Below the pieces are notes generated by a model. That model was given only the letters and a program-made list of their open reading frames with translations. It did not search any database and was not told the DNA's origin. From contig JBBFKY010000005.1 of assembly GCA_037481875.1 (NCBI GenBank), positions 163,934 to 227,933 on the forward strand: a DNA stretch of 64,000 bases, in the 5' to 3' direction. Source of the DNA: Desulfosoma sp. GTDB lineage: Bacteria > Desulfobacterota > Syntrophobacteria > Syntrophobacterales > DSM-9756. Both the position numbers and the translations under genes were made by a program. Positions within the stretch are counted from its first letter, which is position 1; the number at the start of each line of letters is the position of its first letter. Shown here piece after piece: positions 35,711-44,167 of the stretch.

Positions 35711-35936
35711 AAGATGGCCTCCCTTTCTTTCGAGCCCATATAAACACACGCCTGGTATCAGCGTCAACGTCGGTCGGCTCCTTCGGATTTTCCTTGCAGA
35801 AAGACACGGTGTTTGTCGCCGGTGGCTGCGTTGACACGCCTGGGGCGCTGTGGCATAGAGTCAACGCTGTGGCAGTGCTGTTTTCGAAATTTAGCATTTC
35901 CAAGAGTTTTTAATTTCATGGAGCCTTTCAGCGGGC

Positions 35937-37409
35937 ATGGAGAATGCGGGATTGGTTCGAAACACGGCGGTAACGGAAGTGCAGAAAAGGGTCGGCTTTT
36001 GGTTGGACGGGGCCGAACAATGGGCAGAACCATGTTTGCCCGTCGTGGATCCAGCCACGGAAGAACCTTTTGCTTCCGTACCTGTTTGTGACGCCTTGTG
36101 TGTGGATCGAGCCGTCACCGGAGCGGTGCAGGCCCAAAAGGATTGGAAAAAGACGCCACCGCAACACCGTCGCCATGTGCTTCGATCCCTCGCCGAAAAG
36201 ATCCGCCTTCACAAGGAACATCTAGCAGCCCTGATCACCCGGGAAACAGGGAAACCCAAGCACGCGGCACAAGCGGAAGTGGACAACACGGCTCAATTGA
36301 TCGACTATTTCGCAGAAGAAGCTTACCGCCTTTCAGGGATTCTTCCCCTGCTTGGGGACCCTCATAGGCACACCTTGGTTGTTCGAGAACCCTTGGGAGT
36401 GGTGGCCGCCATCACGCCTTTCAATTACCCTTTGAGCACTCTTGTGTGCAAAGCGGCCCCGGCTTTGGCCGTAGGATGCGCTGTGGTGGCCAAGCCCGAT
36501 GAACACACACCCTTGTCCTCTTTGGCTCTGGCGAAACTTGCCTTTGAGTCCGGCCTTCCTGCCGGGCTTTTCCAAGTTATCACCGGACCCGGACCTGTTA
36601 CGGGAGCCGCTCTGGTGGATCACCGAGACGTGCGCGGTGTCTCCTTCACAGGAAGCACAGAGGTGGGGAAAGAAATTCAACGTCGTGGGGCCGCTGGAGT
36701 CAAACGCATGATTCTGGAACTGGGCGGATCATGCCCCGTCATCGTGTGCCAAGATGCGCGCTGGCGCACTCACCTGCCTCACATGGTCGCTCAGGCTTAC
36801 AAAAATTCAGGTCAGTACTGCTACCGCATGACCCGTTTCTATGTGCACAAAACCCTATGGACCGATTTTGTCACCGAATTCACGGACCAAGTGATGAAGC
36901 TTCGCCTCGGGCATCCCGAGGAACCTGAAACGGATTTGGGACCGCTCAGTCATCAAGGCATTCTGCAACGGGTCAGCACCCAAGTGTCCCGGTTTCGGGA
37001 AGCTGGAGCCACCATTCATCAGGCTGTGGTTCCGGAACACTTGACCCGAGGGTTTTATTTTCCACCGACTGTCATCACGGATGTTCCAACCCAGGTGCCT
37101 GAGGTTTACGAGGAAATTTTCGGCCCGGTCACTTTGCTTGTTCCATTTGACAATGAAGCGGAAGCCTTGGAAGACGCTAATCGTTCTCCGTACGGCCTTG
37201 CGGCCTATGTTTTCACCGAGGACCTAGCCAAAGGACTGCGCCTGGCCGACCATTTGGAAGCCGGCAGTGTTTGGATCAATGAAGTGCATCAAGCCCTGCC
37301 GGAAGCTCCCTTTGGAGGCATGAAGGAAAGCGGGCTGGGGCGTGAAAAGTCCCGATTCGGCGTGGAAGCCTTTACGGAACTGAAAACCATCTACATATCT
37401 TATGCCTAA
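35937..37409 (+). CDS. NAD(P)-dependent aldehyde dehydrogenase
   Basis: This 490-residue enzyme oxidises an aldehyde to the acid. It has the cofactor motif TPFNYPLSTL, Lys186 in VAKPDEHTPLS, SFTGSTEVG, the general base Glu261 in ELGGS, and the nucleophile Cys295 in NSGQYCYRM. The short C-terminus and the sequence around Cys295 suggest a lactaldehyde, succinate-semialdehyde or phosphonoacetaldehyde-type branch; the substrate is open. It starts 226 bp after the divergent lgt start and ends 11 bp before mobB. Confidence 0.88.
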   Translation: MENAGLVRNTAVTEVQKRVGFWLDGAEQWAEPCLPVVDPATEEPFASVPVCDALCVDRAVTGAVQAQKDWKKTPPQHRRHVLRSLAEKIRLHKEHLAALITRETGKPKHAAQAEVDNTAQLIDYFAEEAYRLSGILPLLGDPHRHTLVVREPLGVVAAITPFNYPLSTLVCKAAPALAVGCAVVAKPDEHTPLSSLALAKLAFESGLPAGLFQVITGPGPVTGAALVDHRDVRGVSFTGSTEVGKEIQRRGAAGVKRMILELGGSCPVIVCQDARWRTHLPHMVAQAYKNSGQYCYRMTRFYVHKTLWTDFVTEFTDQVMKLRLGHPEEPETDLGPLSHQGILQRVSTQVSRFREAGATIHQAVVPEHLTRGFYFPPTVITDVPTQVPEVYEEIFGPVTLLVPFDNEAEALEDANRSPYGLAAYVFTEDLAKGLRLADHLEAGSVWINEVHQALPEAPFGGMKESGLGREKSRFGVEAFTELKTIYISYA

Positions 37410-37420
37410 GGGGGCAAACC

Positions 37421-38080
37421 ATGGTTCCCATCGTCTGTGTTGTGGGCGCATCCAATGTGGGCAAAACCACTTTCCTGGAAAAGCTCATTCCAGCTTTGGT
37501 GCAGCGAGGGTATCGTGTAGGAACCATTAAGCACGATGTGCACGGGTTTCAGATGGACCGGGAGGGCAAGGACACTTGGCGCCATGCCCAAGCGGGAGCT
37601 CAAACCATCGCCATTTCATCCCCTGTCCGAGTGGCTTCCATTCGCACCGTTGCCGCCGAACTCCCTCTGGAAGAAGTGGTCTCTCGCTATTTCTGGGATG
37701 AAGACATTGTGCTCGCTGAAGGATTCAAACGTTCCGTCTTTCCAAAGATCGAGGTCTTTCGCTCCGCCATTGAACCTCAGCCTTTGTGTTCCGCATCCGA
37801 CAATCTTATCGCGCTCATCACGGACGAGCTTCTGGAAACGGAGGTCCCTCGGTTCGGCTTTTCCGATGTGGAAGGAGTCGCCGACTTTCTTCAAGCCCGC
37901 TACCTGCAAGACCGAAAAAAGCCTCGTGTGCTGGTTCAGATCGACGGAAAAAAACTTCCCATGAAGGATTTCGTTCAAGATTTTATCGCCGGCGGCATTG
38001 TGGGCATGGTCTCGCAGCTTCGAGGCTGGAAAAGGCCGAAACAGCTGAAGGTGACCATAACTCTGGGAGACGAGGCGTGA
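37421..38080 (+). CDS. mobB: Molybdopterin-guanine dinucleotide biosynthesis protein B
   Basis: MobB is a GTP-binding helper for adding GMP to molybdopterin. The 219-residue protein has the P-loop GASNVGKTT (9-17), KHDVHGF and LAEGFKRS. It is about 50 residues longer than E. coli MobB; the C-terminal extension (IDGKKLPMKDFVQDFIAGGI) is seen in MobB-like proteins of anaerobes. The stop overlaps mobA as GTGA. Confidence 0.92.
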   Translation: MVPIVCVVGASNVGKTTFLEKLIPALVQRGYRVGTIKHDVHGFQMDREGKDTWRHAQAGAQTIAISSPVRVASIRTVAAELPLEEVVSRYFWDEDIVLAEGFKRSVFPKIEVFRSAIEPQPLCSASDNLIALITDELLETEVPRFGFSDVEGVADFLQARYLQDRKKPRVLVQIDGKKLPMKDFVQDFIAGGIVGMVSQLRGWKRPKQLKVTITLGDEA

Positions 38081-38706
38081 TTGCCGGAGCGGTGTTGGCC
38101 GGGGGAAAAAGCCGGCGTTTTGGACGGAACAAAGCTCTGGAAGTTTTTCAAGGACTGCGCCTCATCGACCGCGCCGTAATGAACCTCTCCAGGGTGTGCG
38201 ATGCCGTCATGGTCGTGGCCAATGACCTCCTTCCTTACGCAGACATGGACCTTTTGTTGGTTCGCGATATTGTGCCTCAATTCGGACCGCTTGCCGGCAT
38301 CTTTACCGCTCTCTATTTTTCCCCGCATTCTTGGGTGTTTGTTCGTGCCACCGACATGCCTTTTCTTGACCCGTCTTTAGCGCACGCCATGACGGCCTTC
38401 ACCCATCTTCCTCGTGTGGATGTGGTGGTGCTCAAGAAAGAAGAAAAATTCGAACCCCTCATGGCGCTCTACCATGTGCGCTGCCTGCCCCATATTCGAC
38501 GATGCATCGAATCGGATCAACGACAAATCATCAGTTTTTACCGAAATGTGCGCGTATACGCCGTGGAAGAATCCCAATGGCGCCGTTATGATCCTGAAGG
38601 CCGAAGTCTTTGGAATATCAACACTCCTGAAGACTATGAGCAAATGCTCGAGTTGTGGAAAACACTTGATTCGACGGAATCCGGCGGAACCAATCCTGAA
38701 CCATGA
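38077..38706 (+). CDS. mobA: Molybdenum cofactor guanylyltransferase
   Basis: MobA attaches GMP to molybdenum cofactor to form the MGD type used by formate dehydrogenases and similar enzymes. The 209-residue protein begins with the nucleotidyl-transferase motif AGAVLAGGKSRRFGRNKA, followed by VANDLLPYADMD, GPLAGIFTAL and RATDMPFLD. The start is the GTG at 38077, inside the mobB stop (GTGA) with GGGAG 7 nt upstream; the frame is open much further upstream within mobB and should not be extended. moeA overlaps by 4 bp. Confidence 0.92.
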   Translation: MIAGAVLAGGKSRRFGRNKALEVFQGLRLIDRAVMNLSRVCDAVMVVANDLLPYADMDLLLVRDIVPQFGPLAGIFTALYFSPHSWVFVRATDMPFLDPSLAHAMTAFTHLPRVDVVVLKKEEKFEPLMALYHVRCLPHIRRCIESDQRQIISFYRNVRVYAVEESQWRRYDPEGRSLWNINTPEDYEQMLELWKTLDSTESGGTNPEP

Positions 38707-39998
38707 TATCGCAGCCGCAAGCCATCCCTCTGGAAGAGGCCGTCCGTCTGGCCGCTCAAATTGTGCAGCCGGCTTCCCTTGAATGGGTGCCTTTGCCGGA
38801 AGCCCTTCATCGAATTCTGGCTCAGGACATCATCGCTCCATTTTCTATTCCCAGCGAAAGCCGTTCACGCATGGACGGCTACGCCGTTCGGGCCGCGGAC
38901 ACACAAGGGGCCACACTGAAGCATCCACGGTTGGTGCACTGCCTCGAGCACGTCTTGTCGGCAGGAAGCGTGCCTGCTGTAAAGTTGGAGCCAGGCACGG
39001 CGTGCCGGATTCTTACAGGCGCCGTGTTGCCAGCTGGAGCGGATGCCGTCGTGCCCGACGAAAATACGGAGCGAATCGACGGCCAACTGAAAATTTACTC
39101 CGAAGTTCTTCCAGGCCAGTGGGTGACTTCAGCGGGGGAATGGCTGGAACGGGGCACCGTGACGCTTCGAGCCGGTCACAGGCTGACGCCTTCAAGAATC
39201 TCTGCTGCGGCCGCTTTGGGCTGCAGCCTGCTTCCTTTGGTTGTTTCCTGTCGAGTGGCCTTGGCGAGTACAGGCGACGAGATTCTGGAGCTTGGAACAA
39301 AGCATGAAAGAGGCGGATCGTATCCCGATACTCGGTACCTCTTGGCAGCCATGCTCCAAAACGCCGGTGCCGTCCCGATGCACCTGGGATGTATTCCAGA
39401 CAACCCCTTCCATATCAGCGCCGTTCTGGAGGCAGCCGCTGGGGATATAGTGATCACCACCGGAGGAACCGGTGGAGGAAACAAGGATCTGATTTTTCAA
39501 GTGTGGAACGATCTCGGCATCGTTCCTGTTTTTCGAGGGGTCGAGATCAAGCCTGGAAGCAGCACAGCCTTGGGAACCCGAAAAAACCAACTCTACTGGG
39601 CTCTTCCCGGATCCCCCTGGGCTGCCCAAGTGATTTTCCATGAACTTTTCTTACCCGTCCTTGAACGTTGGTATGGCACAAGGGAGCCTTTGGCTCAGAC
39701 GTTTTCGGCAAGGCTTAAATGTTCGATGGAACCAAAAGGGAGGGGGGCTCGTGCCATACCGGGAAACCTGGTGTGCTGCGATGGAACCCTTTGGTTTGAT
39801 CCTCTCCTCCAAGAATCCCCGTCTTCCCTGATTCCGCTGGCGGAAAAAAACGCCTACGCTCTTGTGCCGGCTCAGGCCGGACTCCTTCCTGCGGAAACCT
39901 TTGTCACGGTACGCCTGCTTCTTGGATCTTCCCTGGACTCGAGCCATAGGGGAAAATCGCCTCCTGACACAGAAAAGCGACCCATGAGTTCGCCATAA
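38703..39998 (+). CDS. moeA: Molybdopterin molybdenumtransferase MoeA
   Basis: MoeA inserts molybdate (or tungstate) into adenylated molybdopterin. The 431-residue protein has the family signatures PSESRSRMDGYAVRAADT, ILTGAVLPAGADAVVPDE, STGDEILELG, ITTGGTGGGNKD and ALPGSPWAAQVIF. It is coupled to mobA by ATGA. Whether this copy serves molybdenum or tungsten cannot be told. Confidence 0.93.
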   Translation: MISQPQAIPLEEAVRLAAQIVQPASLEWVPLPEALHRILAQDIIAPFSIPSESRSRMDGYAVRAADTQGATLKHPRLVHCLEHVLSAGSVPAVKLEPGTACRILTGAVLPAGADAVVPDENTERIDGQLKIYSEVLPGQWVTSAGEWLERGTVTLRAGHRLTPSRISAAAALGCSLLPLVVSCRVALASTGDEILELGTKHERGGSYPDTRYLLAAMLQNAGAVPMHLGCIPDNPFHISAVLEAAAGDIVITTGGTGGGNKDLIFQVWNDLGIVPVFRGVEIKPGSSTALGTRKNQLYWALPGSPWAAQVIFHELFLPVLERWYGTREPLAQTFSARLKCSMEPKGRGARAIPGNLVCCDGTLWFDPLLQESPSSLIPLAEKNAYALVPAQAGLLPAETFVTVRLLLGSSLDSSHRGKSPPDTEKRPMSSP

Positions 39999-40120
39999 TT
40001 CGCTGTTTTCTTCAGAGTTTTTACGAAAAGTGGTCCAAAATCGCACATGACTCTATTCAACGAAGTCAGGAGCGTGTATAGTGCTGGCTCGATTTCTCAA
40101 GCACGGAGGGAATACCGTTC

Positions 40121-40798
40121 ATGCTCAAAGGCACATACATCGAAAAGCAATACTATAAAATCCTGCAAACCATTCTGGTACCTCTTCTGGTTCGGCTCAA
40201 GGTTCAACCGAACCAGGTCTCCATTATGGGCTTAGGTCTAAGCGTGGCGGCAGGGCTGGCTTTCCTCTTTCAACCCTTTTGGGGGGGCCTTCTCACTCTT
40301 CTGGCCGGCTTGGTGGACACATTGGACGGGAGTTTGGCTCGCAGCACAGGAAAAGCCCGTAACTCAGGCGCTTTTCTGGATTCCGTTCTGGACCGTTATT
40401 CCGAATTCTTTATCTATCTCGGCATCTGGGGTTATTTTTGCCGAAAAGGTTCCTCGGAACCCTTTCTTTCCTTTCTGGTACTTTGTATACTTTTTGGATC
40501 CTTGATGGTCAGTTACACACGGGCCCGTGCCGAAGGGCTCGGACAAAAATGTCTGGTTGGCTTTTTGCAACGTGGAGAACGCGTGATTTTGATCGGGCTC
40601 GGCGGCATGGCCAATCCGGCCTTTAACAAACTCTCCCGCCTTCCTTTCAGCGCCTCAGGCGAGGACGCCTTTCTCATGGTGACTCTTTTTATTCTGGCTG
40701 TCGGCACCAACCTGACGGCTCTATGGCGTTTCTGGCACGTTCTTCAAGCTCTGCACGAAGAGGGAACCTCAAAATCCATGACGGACATAAGGAGCTGA
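40121..40798 (+). CDS. CDP-alcohol phosphatidyltransferase family protein
   Basis: This 225-residue membrane enzyme has the complete CDP-alcohol phosphotransferase signature: Asp66 and Asp69 in DTLDGSLAR, then Gly83, Asp87 and Asp91 (GAFLDSVLD). About five hydrophobic segments follow. The family makes phospholipids such as phosphatidylglycerol phosphate or phosphatidylinositol phosphate; the acceptor alcohol cannot be read from sequence. A TATAGT box is seen at 40077-40082 but with a poorly spaced -35. Confidence 0.87.
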   Translation: MLKGTYIEKQYYKILQTILVPLLVRLKVQPNQVSIMGLGLSVAAGLAFLFQPFWGGLLTLLAGLVDTLDGSLARSTGKARNSGAFLDSVLDRYSEFFIYLGIWGYFCRKGSSEPFLSFLVLCILFGSLMVSYTRARAEGLGQKCLVGFLQRGERVILIGLGGMANPAFNKLSRLPFSASGEDAFLMVTLFILAVGTNLTALWRFWHVLQALHEEGTSKSMTDIRS

Positions 40799-40889
40799 TC
40801 CGTCACCCGATGGCCCGGTCTCCTTTTGCAGACCCCGCAGGCCGCTGAAGGGGCGTCTTCAGCCCATGCCCCTTGTTTTCCAACATATT

Positions 40890-41387
40890 CTAGATCAAAG
40901 GTTCCGGAAGCTTTCGCAGAATGACTCGGTCATCTTCTCGGTAGATTTCAAAGGAATCCCCTACGGAAAAGCCAAGCTGGTCGATAAGAAGCGCCTTGTT
41001 GAGAGTGATGCTTCCGCTTTGCCCTATGGTGCGATGGTTCGTGGTCTTGATGATCACCGAGGGCGCCTGAGCTTCCATTTGCTTGGGACGTCTTCGAACC
41101 ACGGGTTTGGTGATAACCTCGGGTTCTGGACGCTCTTCAAACTTTTCCCGCACTCGAGGCTGGCTGGTGGCTCTGGCAGGACGATTCAGAGCAGGCTCCG
41201 AAGCCCGTTGCTTACCGAAACCCATTTGAGGAATTTCGCCTAATTCCATGAGGCCCTTGAGGTATAAGTCTTGAACCTCGCTTTTAAATCGAAGCCCAAA
41301 AAGCTTCTGCACCGCTTCCAATGATCGGCCGTTTCGAATTTCATTGACGATCAGTTTCGGGTCGATGTTTTTGTATTCCACATCCAT
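40890..41387 (-). CDS. Small two-domain regulator with AbrB-like C-terminus
   Basis: I do not recognise the family. Residues 6-50 of this 165-residue protein look like a small helical DNA-binding or dimerisation unit (IVNEIRNGRSLEAVQKLFGL). A basic, proline-rich linker follows to about 110. Residues 115-165 (GQSGSITLNKALLIDQLGFSVGD...IYREDDRVILRKL) resemble an AbrB/SpoVT swapped-hairpin domain. The ATG at 41387 has AAGGAA 6 nt upstream; the longer frame to 41450 is less likely. Convergent with the phospholipid synthase gene. Confidence 0.6.
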   Translation of the reverse strand: MDVEYKNIDPKLIVNEIRNGRSLEAVQKLFGLRFKSEVQDLYLKGLMELGEIPQMGFGKQRASEPALNRPARATSQPRVREKFEERPEPEVITKPVVRRRPKQMEAQAPSVIIKTTNHRTIGQSGSITLNKALLIDQLGFSVGDSFEIYREDDRVILRKLPEPLI

Positions 41388-41921
41388 AGCACGTTCCTTT
41401 CCGGTAAACATTCTTGGTTCTCTTTCCTGATCACAAGAGTCGTGACACAAAAATCACGTCTTGATACCTAATCGCATCCTCTGCACATACTCCAACCCAC
41501 AACTGAAAAACATTGGGGATTTTCAGCGCTTCCCCATGTCATGATGCGCTCCGCCTTTTTGCGGCGCCTTCGAAGGCAAGCAACTTACCGGCGAAGGGGT
41601 TTGCTGAGAGTATGTTGTCAGCTCACGAGTTTTGGGAATTTTTTGAGATGCGACGACAATGCCGTCAACGGCATTCTAAAGCTAACAAAGCCTTCTCAAA
41701 GAATCAACCGTGTTTCACATCCAATTTCAAAATGCCCCCTCGATACCACCACAGCCGCGGCATTTCTCAAAAAGAGGAAGCGCGGCGCGCGTCCTTATAG
41801 GGAAAGCCTTCGCAAAGGTCAACGGCAAAACGACATTGTTCCGTATTTTTTTGAAGTCCAGGCACCGGGAAAGGAGGAAAAAAAACCGCGCGGAACTTTC
41901 CGCTACCTCTCGTTTCGCCTT
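41388..41921. other. Gap without recognised genes
   Basis: Open frames here lack ribosome-binding sites and resemble no known protein. A perfect hairpin AATGCCG/CGGCATT lies at 41658-41675. Nothing else is recognised. Confidence 0.55.
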
Positions 41922-42983
41922 CTAGCATTGGCTTCGCAAAATCCGTGACAAATCCCTTGTCAACTCGGCGACACGCTCCGCATGGCGCTCACTCAAGGTA
42001 CCACATCCACAACTCGGCGTCACAAGGCTTTGCTGCAGCACCGATGCTATCGATATCTCGGATCCGCACAAAGTTCGGACTTGATCCTTCCAGCGTTGCG
42101 CCAGTGATTCCGCCGACACTTTGTCGATTAAGGCCTCTTCCGACGTTGGGACCATGCCCCAAGCCACGATGCCGCCTCGATAAAAGAACTCAAGATACTG
42201 CTTTCGATATAAGGCGAAACGATCAAAGAACTGATACGCATCCAGGTTGATAATATCAAGGGGACATTCAAAGACGAGACCCCAGTCCGTATTGGCGCAG
42301 ACGTGCACACCGACCAAAGCCCCCGCCTGTCTCAAAGGTTCGGCGACCTGTGTGATCAGCGACTTCACTTGATCCGCGGAAACAGTGATAAACGCCGATG
42401 TGCCGAAACCTGCCAGGGCCGGTTCATCCAGAAAAAGGATGACGGGTTTTTGCCATCGACTCAGATGCTGCAATTGCCATAGGGCTTTCATGGCCAAATG
42501 CTTCACCACAATATCGCACATGCGGTCGTCAAAGAGCAGCGCACGCCGATTCTGATCCGTCATGCCGCTCAAAAGCGTAAAAGGGCCGACAATTTGTCCT
42601 TTGACAGCACTCCAATCGCGGGGTCTTTGATCGAGCCTGTCTAAAAAGAGGCGAAAGGTTCGGCCTGTCTCCTTTCCCATGGCAAAGCGGGACTCCTCTA
42701 GAAGGGACAGGGAGGCCTCTACGGCCAGATAATCTTCATAAAAAGATAGAATTTCCTGGTCAGAATCCAGCGTATCCACCCATACGCGATCATTTTGTTG
42801 ACGGACTCCAGGAAGTCCTTCCAAGTACTGCAGCATCATCTGTTCGGCGGCATATCGGGACAACTGAGGCCAGACCGGAATGTCGGTCATGGTTTCCAAA
42901 ATGACGCTTACCGCACGCTCAGGGTCTGCGTGCGGCATGCTGCCCACAAGTGTTGCCCGTCCTGCAGGATCAAAAAGTCCCAT
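41922..42983 (-). CDS. Methionine synthase (cobalamin-independent)-like / UROD superfamily protein
   Basis: This 353-residue protein resembles the C-terminal catalytic half of MetE and related uroporphyrinogen decarboxylase-superfamily proteins: VGSMPHADPERAV at the N-terminus, FLDEPALAGFG, VGVHVCANTDWGL (a HxC zinc-type site) and TPSCGCGTLSE with two Cys near the end. These supply the zinc ligands of MetE. It lacks the N-terminal half of MetE, like the 'core-MetE' proteins of anaerobes that use corrinoid proteins as methyl donors. The ATG at 42983 has GAGGAG 10 nt upstream. The exact reaction is unknown. Confidence 0.72.
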   Translation of the reverse strand: MGLFDPAGRATLVGSMPHADPERAVSVILETMTDIPVWPQLSRYAAEQMMLQYLEGLPGVRQQNDRVWVDTLDSDQEILSFYEDYLAVEASLSLLEESRFAMGKETGRTFRLFLDRLDQRPRDWSAVKGQIVGPFTLLSGMTDQNRRALLFDDRMCDIVVKHLAMKALWQLQHLSRWQKPVILFLDEPALAGFGTSAFITVSADQVKSLITQVAEPLRQAGALVGVHVCANTDWGLVFECPLDIINLDAYQFFDRFALYRKQYLEFFYRGGIVAWGMVPTSEEALIDKVSAESLAQRWKDQVRTLCGSEISIASVLQQSLVTPSCGCGTLSERHAERVAELTRDLSRILRSQC

Positions 42984-43132
42984 TGCAAAGTCGCTCCTCA
43001 AAGAGTATGGTTTCTATTCTGTGAATATCTTTCAGGTATCTGGGTTGCCGCAGAAATTTCCTTCGCCCGCCTTCCCCGGAATCGTCTAGCATAGAGCGGC
43101 ATCCTGGTCAAACACGCAGAGTGGAGGCCAAG

Positions 43133-44125
43133 ATGGAGGAAAGAGCCCCCAGGCGTTCCAACCGGGAATTGGAAAACAAGAAATTTTTACTGATTTTACT
43201 TGCTTTGCTGCTCGTTCTGACCGTGGGGGCTCTTTATGTGCTCATGAAAACCGGCCGGCCTCCCTTTGAGACCACTCCGCCCTCGACACAAAAGCCGGCG
43301 GAATCCGATCAAAGCACCGCTTCGGCAGGACCTGACAAAATACGAAGACCTATCCCCGTCGTTGTGGAAGAAAGGCCGCCTGCTCCGGCTTTGAGTGAGC
43401 CAGCTGCTTCCAGCTACCCGGAAGTTTCCCCTGAGACCTCTCAGGAAGAGCGAAAAGACGCTTTCGGTCTTAAAACCAGTGTGGATCACGTGGTTCAGCC
43501 CCAGGAACCCTTCAGCGCTCATGGCCGACAATGGACCGTGGAAGAGATACAAAAGCGTCTAGCCGGTCGGGCCACTCAAACCCCGAACCAACCCGGGCCC
43601 TCTCCAGAACCCGGAACAGAAAGACAAGCCGTTGGAGGCTTTCTGCCGAAACCCCTGCCCACAACACCTCCCAGAACGGTGTCTGAAAAGACGATTTACT
43701 ACGGAGTCCGTCTGGTTCGACCCGGCGAAAACCTATGGAAGATTCACTATGGTGTCATTCGAGAATATTTCGCACGGCGCGGTATCGAGCTTCCGCCTCG
43801 CGCCGATCAACCTCGAGCTGATGGACGCAGCTCCGGGATTGGGCGCCTTTTAAAATTCCTGGAAAGCATCGTGCACGTTTATGATGCTCGAAGGAATCGT
43901 CTGGTCGACGACATCAACCTTCTCCATCCCGATGACCTTATTGTTTTCTTCAATATCTCCGAATTGTTTGAAGCTTTGGACCAGGTGGAAGCCAAAGACC
44001 TGGAAGCTTTGCGTTATCTTGGGTCCTCGTTGCAAATAAGAAGGCCTTCGGCATCGAGAATTCTTCTAAACCGAAAAGACCTTCAAGGATTTTCCGTTCC
44101 GCCTTTGCCTTCTGAGCTGCGTTGA
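43133..44125 (+). CDS. Uncharacterised single-pass membrane protein with LysM-like C-terminus
   Basis: The 330-residue protein has one membrane segment at about residues 18-38, a long proline/glutamate-rich linker (to about 190) and a folded C-terminal region of about 110 residues (YYGVRLVRPGENLWKIHYGVIREYF ... VDDINLLHPDDLIVFF) that resembles a divergent LysM module. That suggests periplasmic peptidoglycan association. The ATG at 43133 has GGAGG 5 nt upstream; a GTG at 43121 is an alternative. It is 42 nt before the AICAR transformylase gene. No family name can be given. Confidence 0.62.
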   Translation: MEERAPRRSNRELENKKFLLILLALLLVLTVGALYVLMKTGRPPFETTPPSTQKPAESDQSTASAGPDKIRRPIPVVVEERPPAPALSEPAASSYPEVSPETSQEERKDAFGLKTSVDHVVQPQEPFSAHGRQWTVEEIQKRLAGRATQTPNQPGPSPEPGTERQAVGGFLPKPLPTTPPRTVSEKTIYYGVRLVRPGENLWKIHYGVIREYFARRGIELPPRADQPRADGRSSGIGRLLKFLESIVHVYDARRNRLVDDINLLHPDDLIVFFNISELFEALDQVEAKDLEALRYLGSSLQIRRPSASRILLNRKDLQGFSVPPLPSELR

Positions 44126-44167
44126 AAACCGTTGACAAACATAACGTTCTCCCGAAGGAGCAAACAC

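Noticed and set aside
38077-38080. Extending mobA upstream to 37786, since the frame is open
   Set aside because: The extra residues overlap mobB coding sequence in another frame, and the MobA N-terminal motif begins right after the GTG at 38077.
41541-41948. A 135-residue Arg-rich frame between the AbrB-like and MetE-like genes
   Set aside because: No ribosome-binding site, an unusual composition and no similarity to any family I know; it also runs into the end of the MetE-like gene.
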